Shown piece after piece: positions 1 to 11,281 of a DNA stretch of 64,000 nt. The notes under the pieces are model-generated. The model was not told the origin of the DNA and did not search any database. It worked only from the letters and a program-made list of their open reading frames with translations. Source of the stretch: Onchidella celtica (taxonomy: Eukaryota; Mollusca; Gastropoda; Systellommatophora; Onchidiidae); contig OZ007582.1 in NCBI GenBank assembly GCA_963931925.1, positions 38,006,617-38,070,616 of the forward strand, read 5' to 3'. The stretch's first letter is position 1. Every line of letters starts with the position of its first letter. The position numbers and the translations under genes were made by a program.

Positions 1-13
1 AGACAGACAGACA

Positions 14-46
<33 letters not shown>

Positions 47-47
47 A
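1..47. repeat. Tetranucleotide microsatellite
   Basis: AGAC units pass directly into AGGC units at the left edge of the window. The array may extend leftward. Confidence 0.95.
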
Positions 48-180
48 CTCCACTTTTTAAAGGAACACTTGAAAAACACCTATTTAATTGATGGAATACA
101 ACCACAGCTGCTTCTGACTGTTGTCCCATGTTTAGTATGTTCTTCGTGTTAGTGAATTAAATGTGAGTTGAAGAATGACT

Positions 181-245
181 GTAAAGCGCTTAGAGCTTGC
201 ATTTGACGAGATGAAGCTCTGTATAAATGTTAATAAATAAATTAA
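181..245 (+). repeat. SINE/LINE 3'-end remnant
   Basis: The segment has the AAGCGCTTAGAGC...TATAAATGTTAATAAATAA layout typical of the 3' ends of many invertebrate SINEs and LINEs: a GCGCTT box, then a TATAAAT box, then a short A/T-rich tandem tail. No coding part is visible beside it. Family assignment would need a repeat library. Confidence 0.5.
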
Positions 246-961
246 TAAGTTAATTACGTAATTTATTTATTTCTTTATTCATTTATTATGATAAATGTGG
301 CGACGACGTGTCTGCTCCAGTTGTAACTGGGCTGCAATGACACGAAGGCAAATTTCCCATATGAGACCAGAGAAGTACAAATGTACACTTTTTCTGGCGG
401 ACATCATCGGCAGCCATGTTGCCTTGGTGGAAGGCATCAGTGAGGGGACTGACGTGGGACAGGCATCAGTATGTGGTGAGTCAACTGATTGATATTGATT
501 AACATCCGAGTTTGTGAAATGATTAGAAATCCAAGCAGACATGTACACAGTCCCCCGCCATTAGAAGAAAAGTCGTTGAAATAAATGAGTTAATTAAGTA
601 ATCGTCATTTTGTTTCTGTGTAGGCCTATAAGCATGTCGTGCGTCCACGACAAGGCGACGGGTTCAAATCCCATCTTGATCATTTTTTTCTTTCTTCCTT
701 CTTTCACCCCCGCTTTGCTTTTCTGAGCACAAACTAGGCACTACAACTTTAATTCGACTCATATTTTCTCTGAATTATTATCTTAGTGCTCCCCCCCCCC
801 CCCGTCAAGATTCGAGGTGAGTAGGGTCCTTGGGGATACTAGCGCATTCGACTAATCGAAAGGCCACTCACACTCGTCCAGGCACAACCAGAATAAGTAA
901 TAACACACTTGTTGAATATATACATATCAGGCCTGAAGGGCCATATTAATTTATTACTACG
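246..961. other. Intergenic, no gene seen; possible tRNA-SINE box
   Basis: No convincing exon is visible. At 661-671 the sequence GGTTCAAATCC matches a tRNA B-box and is followed by a T-rich stretch, so 615-690 may be a fragment of a tRNA-derived SINE. I could not fold a complete tRNA from it. A run of C lies at about 790-803. Confidence 0.35.
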
Positions 962-1046
962 GATACAATAGATACGATTGCAGATACAATAAATATGTTT
1001 GCAGATACAATAGATATGATTGCCGATACAATAGATATGGTTGCAG
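962..1046. repeat. 21-bp minisatellite, four units
   Basis: Four imperfect tandem units of about 21 bp with the core GATACAATAGATATGATTG. All frames stay open across it only because the unit length is a multiple of three. Confidence 0.85.
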
Positions 1047-1127
1047 AAATAGTGGCTACATCAAAATTCCATTGTGGGAACTCAAGCTTGTCGCTGAAAC
1101 TTATTAACTGTAATTCAAGAATTCCAG

Positions 1128-1209
1128 TATCACATGAGATACAACTATGGCATTCAATATCACATGAGACACAATCTATAGCATTCAATATCACATGAGA
1201 TACAATCTC
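1128..1209. repeat. 30/31-bp tandem repeat, about three units
   Basis: The block TATCACATGAGAYACAA plus a CATTCAA spacer is repeated three times in a row, with units of 30 and 31 bp and a partial third. Confidence 0.8.
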
Positions 1210-1911
1210 TACGTACTACTTCTACAAAAGATTAGTTCTATGAATGACTTCAATACTTCTTTCTTTCCATACACACTATCATTCTACACTGCATTAATTA
1301 CTGTCTCTCTTGTGAGGATTGCCAGGTGGCTTTCCTACTACTCAGCTCCACGTCACTGGGCTGATCTAGTAATTCCTGTCTCGTTAGTGTGGACTTATGG
1401 ATTGCCTACCATTATACGCTCGTAGCCAATGTACGAGCGTAGATCCAAAGGACACGGTTCGCACTTTTGGCCTAGTGCGACGAGGCGTATATGTCAACTC
1501 TCTGGACGATGACACAGACACTCCACTTTTAACTTCACTCGTATCTGTTCTGTTCTACGCTCGACTCCTACTGTCAGGCCCTGGAGCTCGAGTCGAGAGG
1601 AACCTCACTGGATCGAATGATTTCCACAGCCGTTCTCTGGTTAAACAATGGCGACTTAAGCTTATATACCTCCAGCCAAACCCCGTGAAAGTTTCTTGTC
1701 TCACCTTCCGAAATCATGCCGGGTTCACGTGCCCCGTGCATTGCCTACACAACTCACCGCCTTAGGGCGTGAGTCCACTAACCTATACAATCCCACCTTT
1801 TACTCTAGGGTCTGATCACACTAACACTACTCACTGGATCCCTAAAATTCAGATCATGACACCCCCCCCCCCGCTCCTCCAGCTTATGCTTAATTCACTT
1901 CTATTATCACA
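1210..1911. other. Intergenic, no gene seen
   Basis: Open frames at 1195-1765 are short, overlap each other in different frames and match nothing I recognise. A run of C lies at about 1861-1872, just left of the truncated LINE copy. Confidence 0.6.
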
Positions 1912-2348
1912 CTGAACCACCTCACCATTACTACCAGAAGCAACAGAAGGGATAACATAAAATATAACACCCCAAGCTCGAGAGTTAACAGTTATCTTTA
2001 TTCTTTTACCCTAATGTCATCAGGATGTGGAACGACCTTCCAGCAGAAGTCCAAACACTGTCGTCTGCAGCGGCTTTTGACAATAAACTAAAGAAGATAA
2101 TTATCCGTTACAGATACCATTGTAACTAAAGTGCGGGTATATTTTGTGCACAATCTGGATACGAAGAGATATTTATGCCAGAAATATTTATACAAGAGAT
2201 ATTTATACAACGAATATTTTAAATGGTCCTAATATATCCAAGGTTTTTACCCTGTTTTTAGCCTCAGAGGAGTGACGTCAAGGCGCATAGAGCAGTTGAG
2301 GTATCGTCATTATAGACCAATCAACTATGCAAGAAGAAGAAGAAGAAT
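1912..2348 (+). mobile_element. 5'-truncated CR1-like LINE 3' end
   Basis: This is a plus-strand copy of the last roughly 430 bases of the CR1-like LINE at 21958-26015. It encodes the remains of the C-terminal peptide (the region around RMWNDLPAEVQTL) and then matches the same 3' UTR, including the CCGCACTTTAGT / TGTGCACAATCTGGA blocks in inverted orientation relative to the long copy. It ends in an (AAG)n tail at 2331-2347, as the long copy does. The 5' truncation and simple-repeat tail fit target-primed reverse transcription. Confidence 0.85.
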
Positions 2349-2931
2349 ACAGGGTTTATGTGTAATTGCATCTCGTGGATTGAATGGACGGCCATAAAAG
2401 TTGTTAACATAATTATGTTTAATATTATGGTAAGAATAATAGCATCGTTGTACAGCCATGCATCTGTTTGTAGTAGAGATACATAATTTCAGTAAATTGC
2501 AATGATTTTGAATGTTTAGTGTGTCAATGCATAAAATCAATCAGAAATGCCTGGAAGAGTTGAGGATATGAAGTCTTAAATAGTAAACCTTTCCTACACT
2601 TATGTCAGATCAGACCGGCCAAGCTTATACCGTGTTTTTTTTTTTAAAGATGTTAATAGTCTAATTATTGCAATCACCTAAAACAACAGTAGTCGTCACT
2701 AGACCAGCAGTGCTAAACTAAAACAGTTTTTGGCTTCTCCTGAACATAACAGTCAAACCCAATTACTACAGTTTTAGGGGAATTGTGACCGTATGATTTC
2801 TGTTATTTCCTGCTCAATCTCAGCATCCTGGGTGCATAAATTAAAAAAAAGAAAAATTCACTGTCGGCTGTAGTCTCCTGCCTCACCCCACTCCTTTAAA
2901 ACAGAGCGATGACTTGACCACAAATAGTGTT
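2349..2931. other. Intergenic, no gene seen
   Basis: A/T-rich sequence with no recognisable coding, RNA or repeat structure apart from a T-run near 2630-2645. Confidence 0.5.
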
Positions 2932-3146
2932 AGGGGTGAAACGGACCAAAGGCTGGTGTAGTCGCCAGATGGGTAACTTGCTGTCCATAAATTTTGCTTC
3001 ACATTAGCACATAAGGCACTGCCAACTGCATCCGACTGGGTCGCGGTGTGGACAGTGCCTAATGTACTAGTGTGAAGCAAACTTTATGGCCAGCGAGCCG
3101 TCGGTCTTTCGCCTACATCAGCTTTGGTCTGTTTCACCCTTTAGCA
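2932..3146. mobile_element. Fold-back (inverted-repeat) element
   Basis: Arms of about 92 bases (2932-3022 and 3052-3146) are imperfect reverse complements. They share blocks such as GGTGAAACRGACCAAAG, TTTGCTTCACA and GGCACTG, separated by a loop of about 29 bases. The structure fits a fold-back MITE. I could not define a target duplication. Confidence 0.7.
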
Positions 3147-5019
3147 TGGGAACTTGTCCCCTAGCTGACAGTTTTCTGTGTGTAACACTATGGCCTAATT
3201 GTGTTTTCTGTTCCGGTTTGCAAAGTCACCCGCTGCTCCGGCGACGTAAGGACGTCAACCGAAAGTGAAAGAAGGAAATGAATGAAGATGACAATTTGCA
3301 TTCCCTCTGAATCTGAATTAAGGGATGCAAAATGCTTTTCAGGGTGATAGTGGTTTTGTGCAATCGCAGTTTTCCTTGGTGTCCCATTGATGTTCATTCT
3401 CTCTACTTCCGTGTGTGGTAACATTTCCAGTAACTAGCCGACCCGCCGAAGATAAATCTTACAAAATTTTCTATGTACCAAACCCAACCGTATATCTAGA
3501 TCTAGGCTACGTTAAAACGGCGTTTGGAGTCGATGCAATGTCTCACAGACCTTAATGTTACACCATAATTTCACTTAGAAATACACAGATGTGATAACGT
3601 TGATTTTCGACCACCGATCTTAAAGAGAGGTGGAGGACGAAATTTCCGATTACACTTTTTGATTCTATCCGTCGAAAATGCGTCTCTATTTTTGCGGCTC
3701 AACAAAATAAAAAAAAAGTAAAAAAATCGTATTAAGTAATATGAAAGAGTGATTTTTGTCTGAAGTGAATGTGTCCACGTAACTCATCATCAAAAAGTAA
3801 GACAGTACACAAAGTTTCAGAATTTTTGGGCCACGTAGTCGCGATGCCATAGCCTACTGTTAGGAAGGTTTAACTTGCCATCATCTAACATGGATGATGT
3901 ATAATATAATGTAACACGACTTTCTGTAGGAATCGCTTTAATTGTGGAATATTACAACATTTTATTCACAAATTTCGCAGTGATTTTTAATTACTTTATT
4001 CCGACTTCAGTACCATCGTGGAACAGAATCTAAACATTTCAGACCGAAGTAAAACGTTCAGTGTGAAATGTGATTCTTTAGGTTCAGTTGATATGAACAC
4101 CTAGCCCTGCTGTGCCTCACCGCTTATCGGTTTCCATTTAATGTGTATAGAATCTAGTTTACCGACGACACGGTCCAGACGTTTTAACACCCCCCCCCAC
4201 CCCACCAACCCCCCCTCCTGTTTTACCCCATGTGAAGAAAAAACTAGACCCCAACCTAGGTATAATTTATTTTGTTTTTTTAAATACTTAAAAAAAAAAA
4301 TTGAATGCGCTTTGTAATATAGAGTCTCTGAGTTATATTGTGTATGATGAACAGTTTTCTTTTCTTGTTTAGACAGCACAAGACGAAAAGTTAACAAAGA
4401 ATAATGCTGGAGCAACGCTAAGAGTTTTTTTCTGTAAAGTGTATTTTGTGTAATTTTCTTTTACTGTAATTTTTTCTTTCGTTTGCGGTGTTTGGCTATA
4501 ACGTGGCAGTTTATAGGCCCATCTCCACTGTCATTGGCTGTTCTAACCCTATGCGCTGGATTTTTTTGTTGTTGTTTTTTTTTGGATGTTATGTTACTAA
4601 TTTTCAAAATTCATTTTGCACGATATAATCTATGATCTATAGAAAGCTACCATTGTAATTAAAATTTCTGCAATATTATGTTTTATTGCTAGAAATCCGG
4701 TTTTGACGAGAGCTTGGATTGGGTTCCAGATTAGTGCTTCCTTAAAACTAGACCGCACGATTTTTCACAGGCTTTCATTATAAAGTCTTCACAGGGCCTT
4801 TACTGAAACTTTTACAGAAACCTCCATTAAAAGGCCCTGATTGTAACTCTCTGAGCTTTCGCTGCATATTTACTTCCATAGTGTGAATTTATTCACTATT
4901 TTGAAGAATCATATTCTAGTACCTGTTTCTAATACCAAAATATTTCGGCAGCTGTGCCTATTTTTTTTTTCCTGTGGAGTGCTGACCAGCTTCAGTTATG
5001 AAAATGACGCAAATGGGCT
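3147..5019. other. Intergenic, no gene seen
   Basis: Both strands lack a supported exon. The stretch holds A/T-rich low-complexity sequence, a C-run at about 4190-4199 and T-runs near 4570 and 4962. Confidence 0.5.
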
Positions 5020-5141
5020 TCCCTCGTGCGTTTAGATAACTGGGTCAGTTAACTTTTGTGCGTGGCACTGCGGCTTTCCCATAATATTTCTTGTGTCTTG
5101 ACCTGACAAAATTTATAAGGGTTGGAATTGATCATTTTGAG

Positions 5142-5417
5142 CAGTGGCGAACCTACATTTTTGGGACCCTGAAGCTTGAACTGTTATGGGGCTTTTTCCA
5201 CAATTCACTCATTAAAACAAGTTCTTTTTTCAGCTCCCCCCCCCCCCCCCCGATGAAGGACCCTAAAGTTTGAACTGTCATGGGGCCCCCTCGCAACAAA
5301 TAACAATAGGGCAGCATCTGAAATTCACTCATTAAAACACGTTTTTTTTTCAGCCCCCTCCGGTATTACGGACCCTGAAGCTTAAGCTCCATTAGTTTCA
5401 TAGTAGATCCGCCCCTG
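5142..5417. mobile_element. hAT-like MITE with 8-bp target duplication
   Basis: The element starts CAGTGGCGAACCTAC and ends with the reverse complement of CAGGGGCGGATCTACT, which is the usual hAT terminal pattern. Flanks are ATTTTGAG (5134-5141) and ATTATGAG (5418-5425), an 8-bp duplication with one mismatch. The paralogous position at 18741-18748 (ATTTGAAG) has no insert. The interior holds two similar blocks (GGACCCTRAAGYTTGAACTGT) and a C-run at about 5237-5250; no transposase. Confidence 0.85.
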
Positions 5418-5934
5418 ATTATGAGGCGTGACTGTCTTTGGGCTTAAAAGTCAATGGCACTACAATACGACAGAAACCGAAACAGAGAAGTTAAATGTGC
5501 ATCAGTGAGAATCCAGAACAGGAAGCTGAGGCTAACCAGGCCAGTTGCTCCCATTTCACACTTTATTCTTCCTTCTTGTTTTCTGTCCACCGAGGCAGAG
5601 TTAAAGAAAGTCAAAACTAGCAATGAGTGGACAATCTTATAACACAGTGCAAAGATATTACGTTTGTTGGCTATAACGCGATTTAGTTTATACGTGTAGC
5701 TTAGGAAATAAAGGTTTCTTACGCATTCAAAATCTTTGAAATGACTTTTTGTGTGTTCCTGTTTTACATTTTTTGTTTCTATTGTGTGATTTTCTTGCTC
5801 TTTTATTGTCCAGCAATTTCCAGCTTCATGTCTCACAGTTAATAACTATCAACTTCTAATAATCAAAGTTATAGATCTATTCATCCCTCCCGCAGAACAA
5901 AACAACAAACAACACAAAATTTATCCGTTTCATA

Positions 5935-6150
5935 GTTCTCTCTCTCTCTCTCTTGTCTTTTCGTCTTCCTTCCCCTCTGTCTCTCTTTCTCTTTCTGACT
6001 TTTTCTCCCTTTCTCTTTCTCTTAGAATGTTAGGCAGACAGACAGACAGAAAGTCATAGATAGACAAGCAGGACAGGCAGATGGACACACAGTTAGTCAG
6101 ACAGGCAGGACATACAAACGGACACACAGATAGACAGGCAGACGGACAAA
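5935..6150. repeat. TC-rich tract and GACA microsatellite
   Basis: A CT-rich tract (5935-6020) is followed by GACA/GACAGGCA-type units. The same order occurs at 19264-19500 in the paralogous segment, so the microsatellite predates the duplication, but the two have changed length independently. Confidence 0.85.
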
Positions 6151-6562
6151 GATTCTCTGCAGTTTCTAGGGCATTAACCTAGTTCTATGATTTGTTCAGT
6201 TATCAGTTAACGATTTATTTGAAAATAATCAGCTTTGTTAATGTCTGTAATGCCAATAAAATAATCATGGTTGCAGGTTTTTGGTCTAGTGTTGGCTGGT
6301 CATAGCAATGTGCGACTTCGCTGGTGGACAGCATTGAATTTTATACTTCCATTCATACAACATAAGGACTGGCTGACTCTAGTCTAGCTATAGCCATAAT
6401 TTCTTTTCTTGGCATCTCTGAGCAAACTGATAGCAAAAAAAACAAAATGATTTAAAAATAAAACAAAACAACTTGCACACACCTGATCAGCAGTTCAAGG
6501 ACTTGGATATACAATCTGCGAAGCTTAAGCCACTTGTGTGTAAATGGACGTTAAGCGAATGC

Positions 6563-6699
6563 GTTCTCGCGGATTAGTTCTGTTACATTTATTTATTTAA
6601 CTTGTGTGACACTGACAATTACTACTCTATCCCCAGACAGTACAACTCTGACAGCAACTGTCATACCCTCACGTTCAAGCATTAACTGCTATTTCCTCT
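6563..6699. other. Intergenic, no gene seen
   Basis: Short A/T-rich stretch between segment C and the degenerate tandem repeat. Confidence 0.4.
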
Positions 6700-7140
6700 A
6701 CAACATCAGCATTTATTTTACATTGCCTTACATTAAAGCACTTGTACACAATTATAGTAACAATTTGCATTGTATCACATTGAAACTTTTGTACAACGTT
6801 AGTCACAGTTTACATAGTCTGACTGTAACAATTTTATTCAGGCACTGGTACAATAATAGTCACGTCTTACATTAACTCACAATGGAGCAGTTATACAACA
6901 TCAATAACAAGTTTACAACATTATTAAAGCACTTGTATGTTAGTAAAATTTTACACTGTCTGTCATTTAAGCAGTTGTACAATTATAGTAGCAACAATTT
7001 ACACAGAGGCATGCTGCAGCGACAGCACATATCAATAAGTAACAATTCCCTCACATTAAAGCTATTGTACAATACTGCATGTAGTGACGATTTACATTTC
7101 CTGTCATTAAAGCAACAGCACAACATTACTTCTAAGAGCT
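6700..7140. repeat. Degenerate tandem repeat, about 45 bp
   Basis: A decayed array in which a core like CATTAAAGCACTTGTACAA recurs about every 40-48 bases (near 6730, 6778, 6880, 6920, 6963, 7050, 7103), each followed by an ACAATTTACA-like block. The long plus-strand open frames across it are by-products of the repeat and show no protein-like composition. Confidence 0.6.
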
Positions 7141-7612
7141 ACCATAACACAGTACTGAAACATTTGTCTAGTATTGGCTATCACTACCTTTACCCCCCAG
7201 ATTCAGCATTAAATCCCTTCAAAATTAATTTAAAAAAATAGAATCAAAAGAATATTGATTTTTCCCATTCTGTCATGCATAGGACCTAAAAACAAATAGG
7301 GGAAAGAGGGGCGGGGGGAGAGACTTCATGGAACAAGACATTATCATATCTGTTGCCGCACAGAATGGTAGTGCTACATTTTACGTACTCGATTCATACT
7401 TATCTGTTGGTAACGCACAACATCTTTGAAGCTTTAGACTTTGCTCATGTTAATTCTCATTTCATTATGGTCATACATGTATTTGTACAAGTCTCAGCTT
7501 GCCTAGCACTCACACTTTAAGTTACAGGCTGGTTACAAACTATTAGGACATCTTTACCTTGCTCACTTCATACATGCAAACATATTCATAGTCATATCTG
7601 AAAGTGCTGGAG
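7141..7612. other. Intergenic, no gene seen
   Basis: No exon or repeat is recognised between the degenerate array and the solo LTR, except a purine-rich patch at 7300-7322. Confidence 0.5.
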
Positions 7613-7617
7613 CACAG

Positions 7618-8796
7618 TGTCACGAGTGGAGTGAGTGCAATTAAGGGGATTGCTACAGAGCGGGTGTAGAGTAAGAAAGGCTCACGGTAGACAAGTAAGT
7701 TAAGCGTGCTGTTGTGAGTAGTGGGAGGGTCTGAATGAGGCGAAAGCGCTGTATTACTATCACTGCAAGTTAGAAGGTCCTACGGAGCGGACCTGTGAAT
7801 AAGAGCCCATCGGGCGGACATAAGGGGAGCAGTCGAGAAGACTAGTGAGAGAGTCTTTCCAGTGATGACTGGTATGTAGAACGTTGATTGATTATTATGA
7901 TTGATGTATTATATTATATTCGTCTATTACCATGATGTAAATAAGTATATGTGAGGAATGTGGAAGTCCTTGATATTGGATATAGCAATGTGCGCCATGA
8001 GCGATAGATGAAAGTGAGTTCATGGATTTGTAGCGCGAGTGAGTAGTGTGTACTCCGATGGAGGTGTGTTACCGTAAGATGTGTGGTGAGTGAAAGGTGA
8101 ACTAGTGTGTGTACGCTTCATGGATTGTAAGGAGAGGTGGAGTGAATAGAAATGGTAGGGTATTATACCAATGTAATGTTATTCTTGTAGGTGTCGAGGA
8201 CGGGCCGCAGAGCCACCTCGATGAGCACAGGGGATAGGCCAGCATAGGGCCGGAGGCCACACATAGGCCAGAAGTGAGGCTGTCAGTGCAGGACAGTAGA
8301 GGCACATAAAGTCGTGGCAGTCAGGCCACGGACAGGGACGTAGATATGAGCGTGAATGTGATAATGCACTATTGCCATGTTGAGGGGAGAATGTACTATT
8401 GAAATGATAATGTCTATTGAAATGATAATGTGTTATTGCCCTGCTGAGGTGCTAGGGGAATGCTAAGGTGTATGACAATAAGAAGGTGATATTGAGAGAC
8501 TGCGGTGCCAGTAAATTATTAATGTGCTATTAAGACCCTGAGGGGAGAGGCTGAGGCCGAAGTGCCTTTAGGAGTAACTACCGGATTGTGGATCCGAGGG
8601 AGAGTGTGTGTGAGAATAAGGCCGTTGTACGGCAGTTGATTTCAATAATATAATGTATGTAATTGCGCTATTATATGTATAATTATGTTTAATAAATGTG
8701 TGAGTCTGATGGATTGTTCTGTTAAGTGTTGACTTGTTTGTTCGTGATTGTTGTCCTGTCATACTTATTACATCTCCCAGTCTGGGATTTGTGACA
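7618..8796 (+). mobile_element. Solo LTR of an LTR retrotransposon
   Basis: The 1179-base block begins TGTCACGAGTGG and ends GGGATTTGTGACA, giving TG...CA ends with the short inverted pair TGTCAC/GTGACA. It is flanked by an identical 5-bp direct repeat, CACAG, at 7613-7617 and 8797-8801. Near its right end is AATAAA (about 8690), as expected of the R region if the LTR reads on the plus strand. There is no gag or pol inside or beside it. A 5-bp duplication is usual for Gypsy, Copia and BEL integrases; the clade cannot be told from the LTR alone. Confidence 0.85.
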
Positions 8797-8801
8797 CACA
8801 G

Positions 8802-9207
8802 ATCAATATAAATATACTTCTTACAGAAAATGAACCTGCAAAATAATAGACATTCTGGTTGGGATAAACACCAAATTCCTTTACAGTCATGTGCATTTCC
8901 ATTCAAACTGTAAAGATATTGTTATACTTAACATCCTTTTGTTTCGTTATCAACATGTTCAGATACCCGATAGCCAATACCCAATTCTTGTCACCATTTC
9001 TTGCACTCAGCTGAACTTAGAAAATTTAATTCTGTCTCAGATTGGGTTTAGCTTTATTATTGTGGCATCATTTTCTCTTGTCAAATTGTGTTTTTCATTC
9101 ATTCCTCGATGCAAAAAATAATTCACCAATGTCCTAGAACAAATTGTTAGTCTGCTTAAGTCAGGTGCACATGTGCGACTTGTTGGCATGTTGCAGTCAT
9201 ATCTTCG
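8802..9207. other. Intergenic, no gene seen
   Basis: No supported exon, RNA or repeat between the solo LTR and the 55-bp satellite. Confidence 0.5.
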
Positions 9208-10260
9208 TTTCATGTTCCGGTTGACTCTGTAATGAACCAGAGTCTCACATGTGTACATACCTCCATTCATGTTCCAATTGACTCTGTAATGAACCAGAGT
9301 CACATGTGTACATACCTCCATTCATGTTCCAGTTGACTCTGTAATGAACCAGAGTCACATGTGTACATACCTCCATTCATGTTCCAATTGACTCTGCAAT
9401 GAACCAGAGTCACATGTGTACATAAATCCATTCATGTTTCAATTGTCTCTGTAATGAACCAGAGTCACATGTGTACATACCTCCATTCATGTTCCAATTG
9501 TCTCTGTAATGAACCAGAGTCACAAGTGTACACACCTCCATTCACGTTCCAGTTGACTCTGTAATGAACCAGAGTAACATGTGTACATACCTCCATTCAT
9601 GTTCCAATTGACTCTGTAATGAACCAGATTCACATGTGTACATAAGTCCATTCATGTTCCAATTGTCTCTGTAATGAACCAGAGTCACATGTGTACATAC
9701 CTCCATTCATGTTCCAATTGACTCTGCAATGAACCAGAGTCACATGTGTACATACCTCCATTCATGTTCCAGTTGACTCTGTAATGAACCAGAGTCACAT
9801 GTGTACATACCTCCATTCATGTTCCAATTGACTCTGCAATGAACCAGAGTCACATGTGTACATAACTCCATTCATGTTTCAATTGTCTCTGTAATGAACC
9901 AGAGTCACATGTGTACATACCTCCATTCATGTTCCAATTGTCTCTGTAATGAACCAGAGTTACATGTGTACACACCTCCATTCATGTTCCAGTTGACTCT
10001 GTAATGAACCAGAGTCACATGTGTACATACCTCCATTCATGTTCCAATTGACTCTGTAATGAACGAGAGTCACATGTGTACATAACTCCATTCATGTTCC
10101 AATTGTCTCTGTAATGAACCAGAGTCACATGTGTACATACCTCCATTCATGTTCCAATTGACTCTGTAATGAACCAGAGTCACATGTGTACATACCTCCA
10201 TTCATGTTCCAATTGTCTCTGTAATGAACCAGAGTCACATGTGTACATACCTCCAGTCAT
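9208..10260. repeat. 55-bp satellite with 8-monomer higher-order repeat
   Basis: About 19 tandem monomers of 55 bp containing AATGAACCAGAGTCACATGT and GTACATACCTCCATTCATGT. Diagnostic variants (GACTCTG versus GTCTCTG, CACACCTCC, AACTCC/AGTCC, GCAATG) recur every eighth monomer, so monomers 2-9 pair with 10-17 in order. The array therefore contains two copies of a 440-bp higher-order unit. Each monomer also has an internal inverted pair, GACTCTG and CAGAGTC. Confidence 0.95.
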
Positions 10261-10825
10261 TTGCTTAACTTTGAAAATATGCGACGCCGCCCGCAGAACA
10301 ACAAAGTCGCATGTGTGTTAATAGCTTCACCCCAAAACTATATTTCTTGGTAAGCAATTAAATTCTCTGACACACTAATCATTTGGATCTGAAGTAAAAA
10401 TTTCCGCAGTCACATTTGATATTAACAGAATTAAAACGGTGGATGTTTTCCTTAGCCATACAAAATAAGACTTCGTCAGGTTTACTAAATTCCCTAGTTT
10501 CGTGACATTAACCTTGCCCATGAGAGAGCCAAACACTGCTCTTTGTACCAGACAGTTGATAATTTTAATCATCTGAATTTGTCTTACTTATGCCGCTTTG
10601 CACTGTCTTTGACAGCTGACCTACTTTTGACTTTTTTTTTTTTTTGGACATTTCTGTTTGCCTTTGTAATCAGACTACAACTTAGGAGCAGCCAATTTTG
10701 TAAGTGACAAACATTTCATTGCATTTCATTGCACAAACATCGATCTACAAAGGACAGAGAAAAATATGGTGAGAAAACCAAATCTCCAATTAAACATCAC
10801 AATGCTATGTGTTTGTCAGATCTGG
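10261..10825. other. Intergenic, no gene seen
   Basis: No exon recognised. A T-run lies near 10626-10645. The sequence GCGAC...GTCGC around the satellite borders (9175 and 10281-10312) suggests that the array sits inside an older repeat. Confidence 0.4.
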
Positions 10826-10839
10826 TTCACTCTTATCCC

Positions 10840-11090
10840 AAGTCAAAATTGGGCAAAAAGAAAAGGTTGTATGTTGTAAAGCCCGCGTGAGAAATAAAAC
10901 CCAAACAATACAAAGCAAACTGAAGAGAAGACAGAAAATACACTCTTTAGTTTGCTTTGTATTGTTTGGGTTTTATTTCTCACGCGGGGCTTTACAACAT
11001 ACAACCTTTTCTTTTTGCCCAATTTTGACTTTGCTTATAGCCCTGCTGCGACCCCACAGTTTTTCTGTGGTTTTTATGATATTTCGTGAA
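10840..11090. mobile_element. Near-perfect hairpin element with 14-bp direct repeats
   Basis: Arms 10841-10921 and 10949-11030 are reverse complements over 81 bases with a single extra G in the right arm; the loop is 27 bases. A tail (11031-11090) contains GCTGCGACCCCACAG. The whole is flanked by the direct repeat TTCACTCTTATCCC at 10826-10839 and 11091-11104. A 14-bp duplication is longer than usual for DNA transposons and more like LINE-mediated insertion. Diverged relatives lie at 13782-13970, 34473-34665, 29683-29771, 61026-61235 and 62647-62735. Confidence 0.9.
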
Positions 11091-11104
11091 TTCACTCTTA
11101 TCCC

Positions 11105-11281
11105 GTACTGCGGCCGCCATTCATGGGTGGAGTTCCATAACGTATACTGCAAGGATACTACAAGGCTGCAGCTTTAGGAGTTAGTATTCTATGGGGATGT
11201 TTTTGTAGTCAATGGATGGGTAGGCGTTTAACGCTCAGATCAAGATATAGGTGTCCCGGCCCTACCAAAGTTGTGTACCTC
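11105..11281. other. 3' flank of receptor gene A
   Basis: No AATAAA lies close behind the gene A stop codon on the minus strand. The first one found is inside the hairpin element (plus positions 10972-10977), so gene A transcripts might end in the hairpin. This is inference only. Confidence 0.3.

Larger units (their letters stand above)
5020..6562. repeat. Diverged copy of the 18640-19934 segment (segment C)
   Basis: From the block TTTAGATAACTGGGTCAG onward this DNA aligns colinearly with 18640-19934: the same block near the GGAAGCTGAGGCT motif, the same CTTTATTCTTCCTTCTTG block, the same TC-rich tract followed by a GACA microsatellite, and the same AAGCTTAAG block near the end. The copies are clearly diverged. 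The match stops where the I-like LINE begins in the A copy. Confidence 0.85.

Noticed and set aside
1397..1765. 122-codon plus-strand frame
   Set aside because: No homology recognised, overlaps another frame and lacks splice or promoter signals.
9208..10260. CRISPR-like array
   Set aside because: Monomers are directly tandem with no unique spacers, and the genome is eukaryotic; the same holds for the 61-bp and 25-bp arrays.
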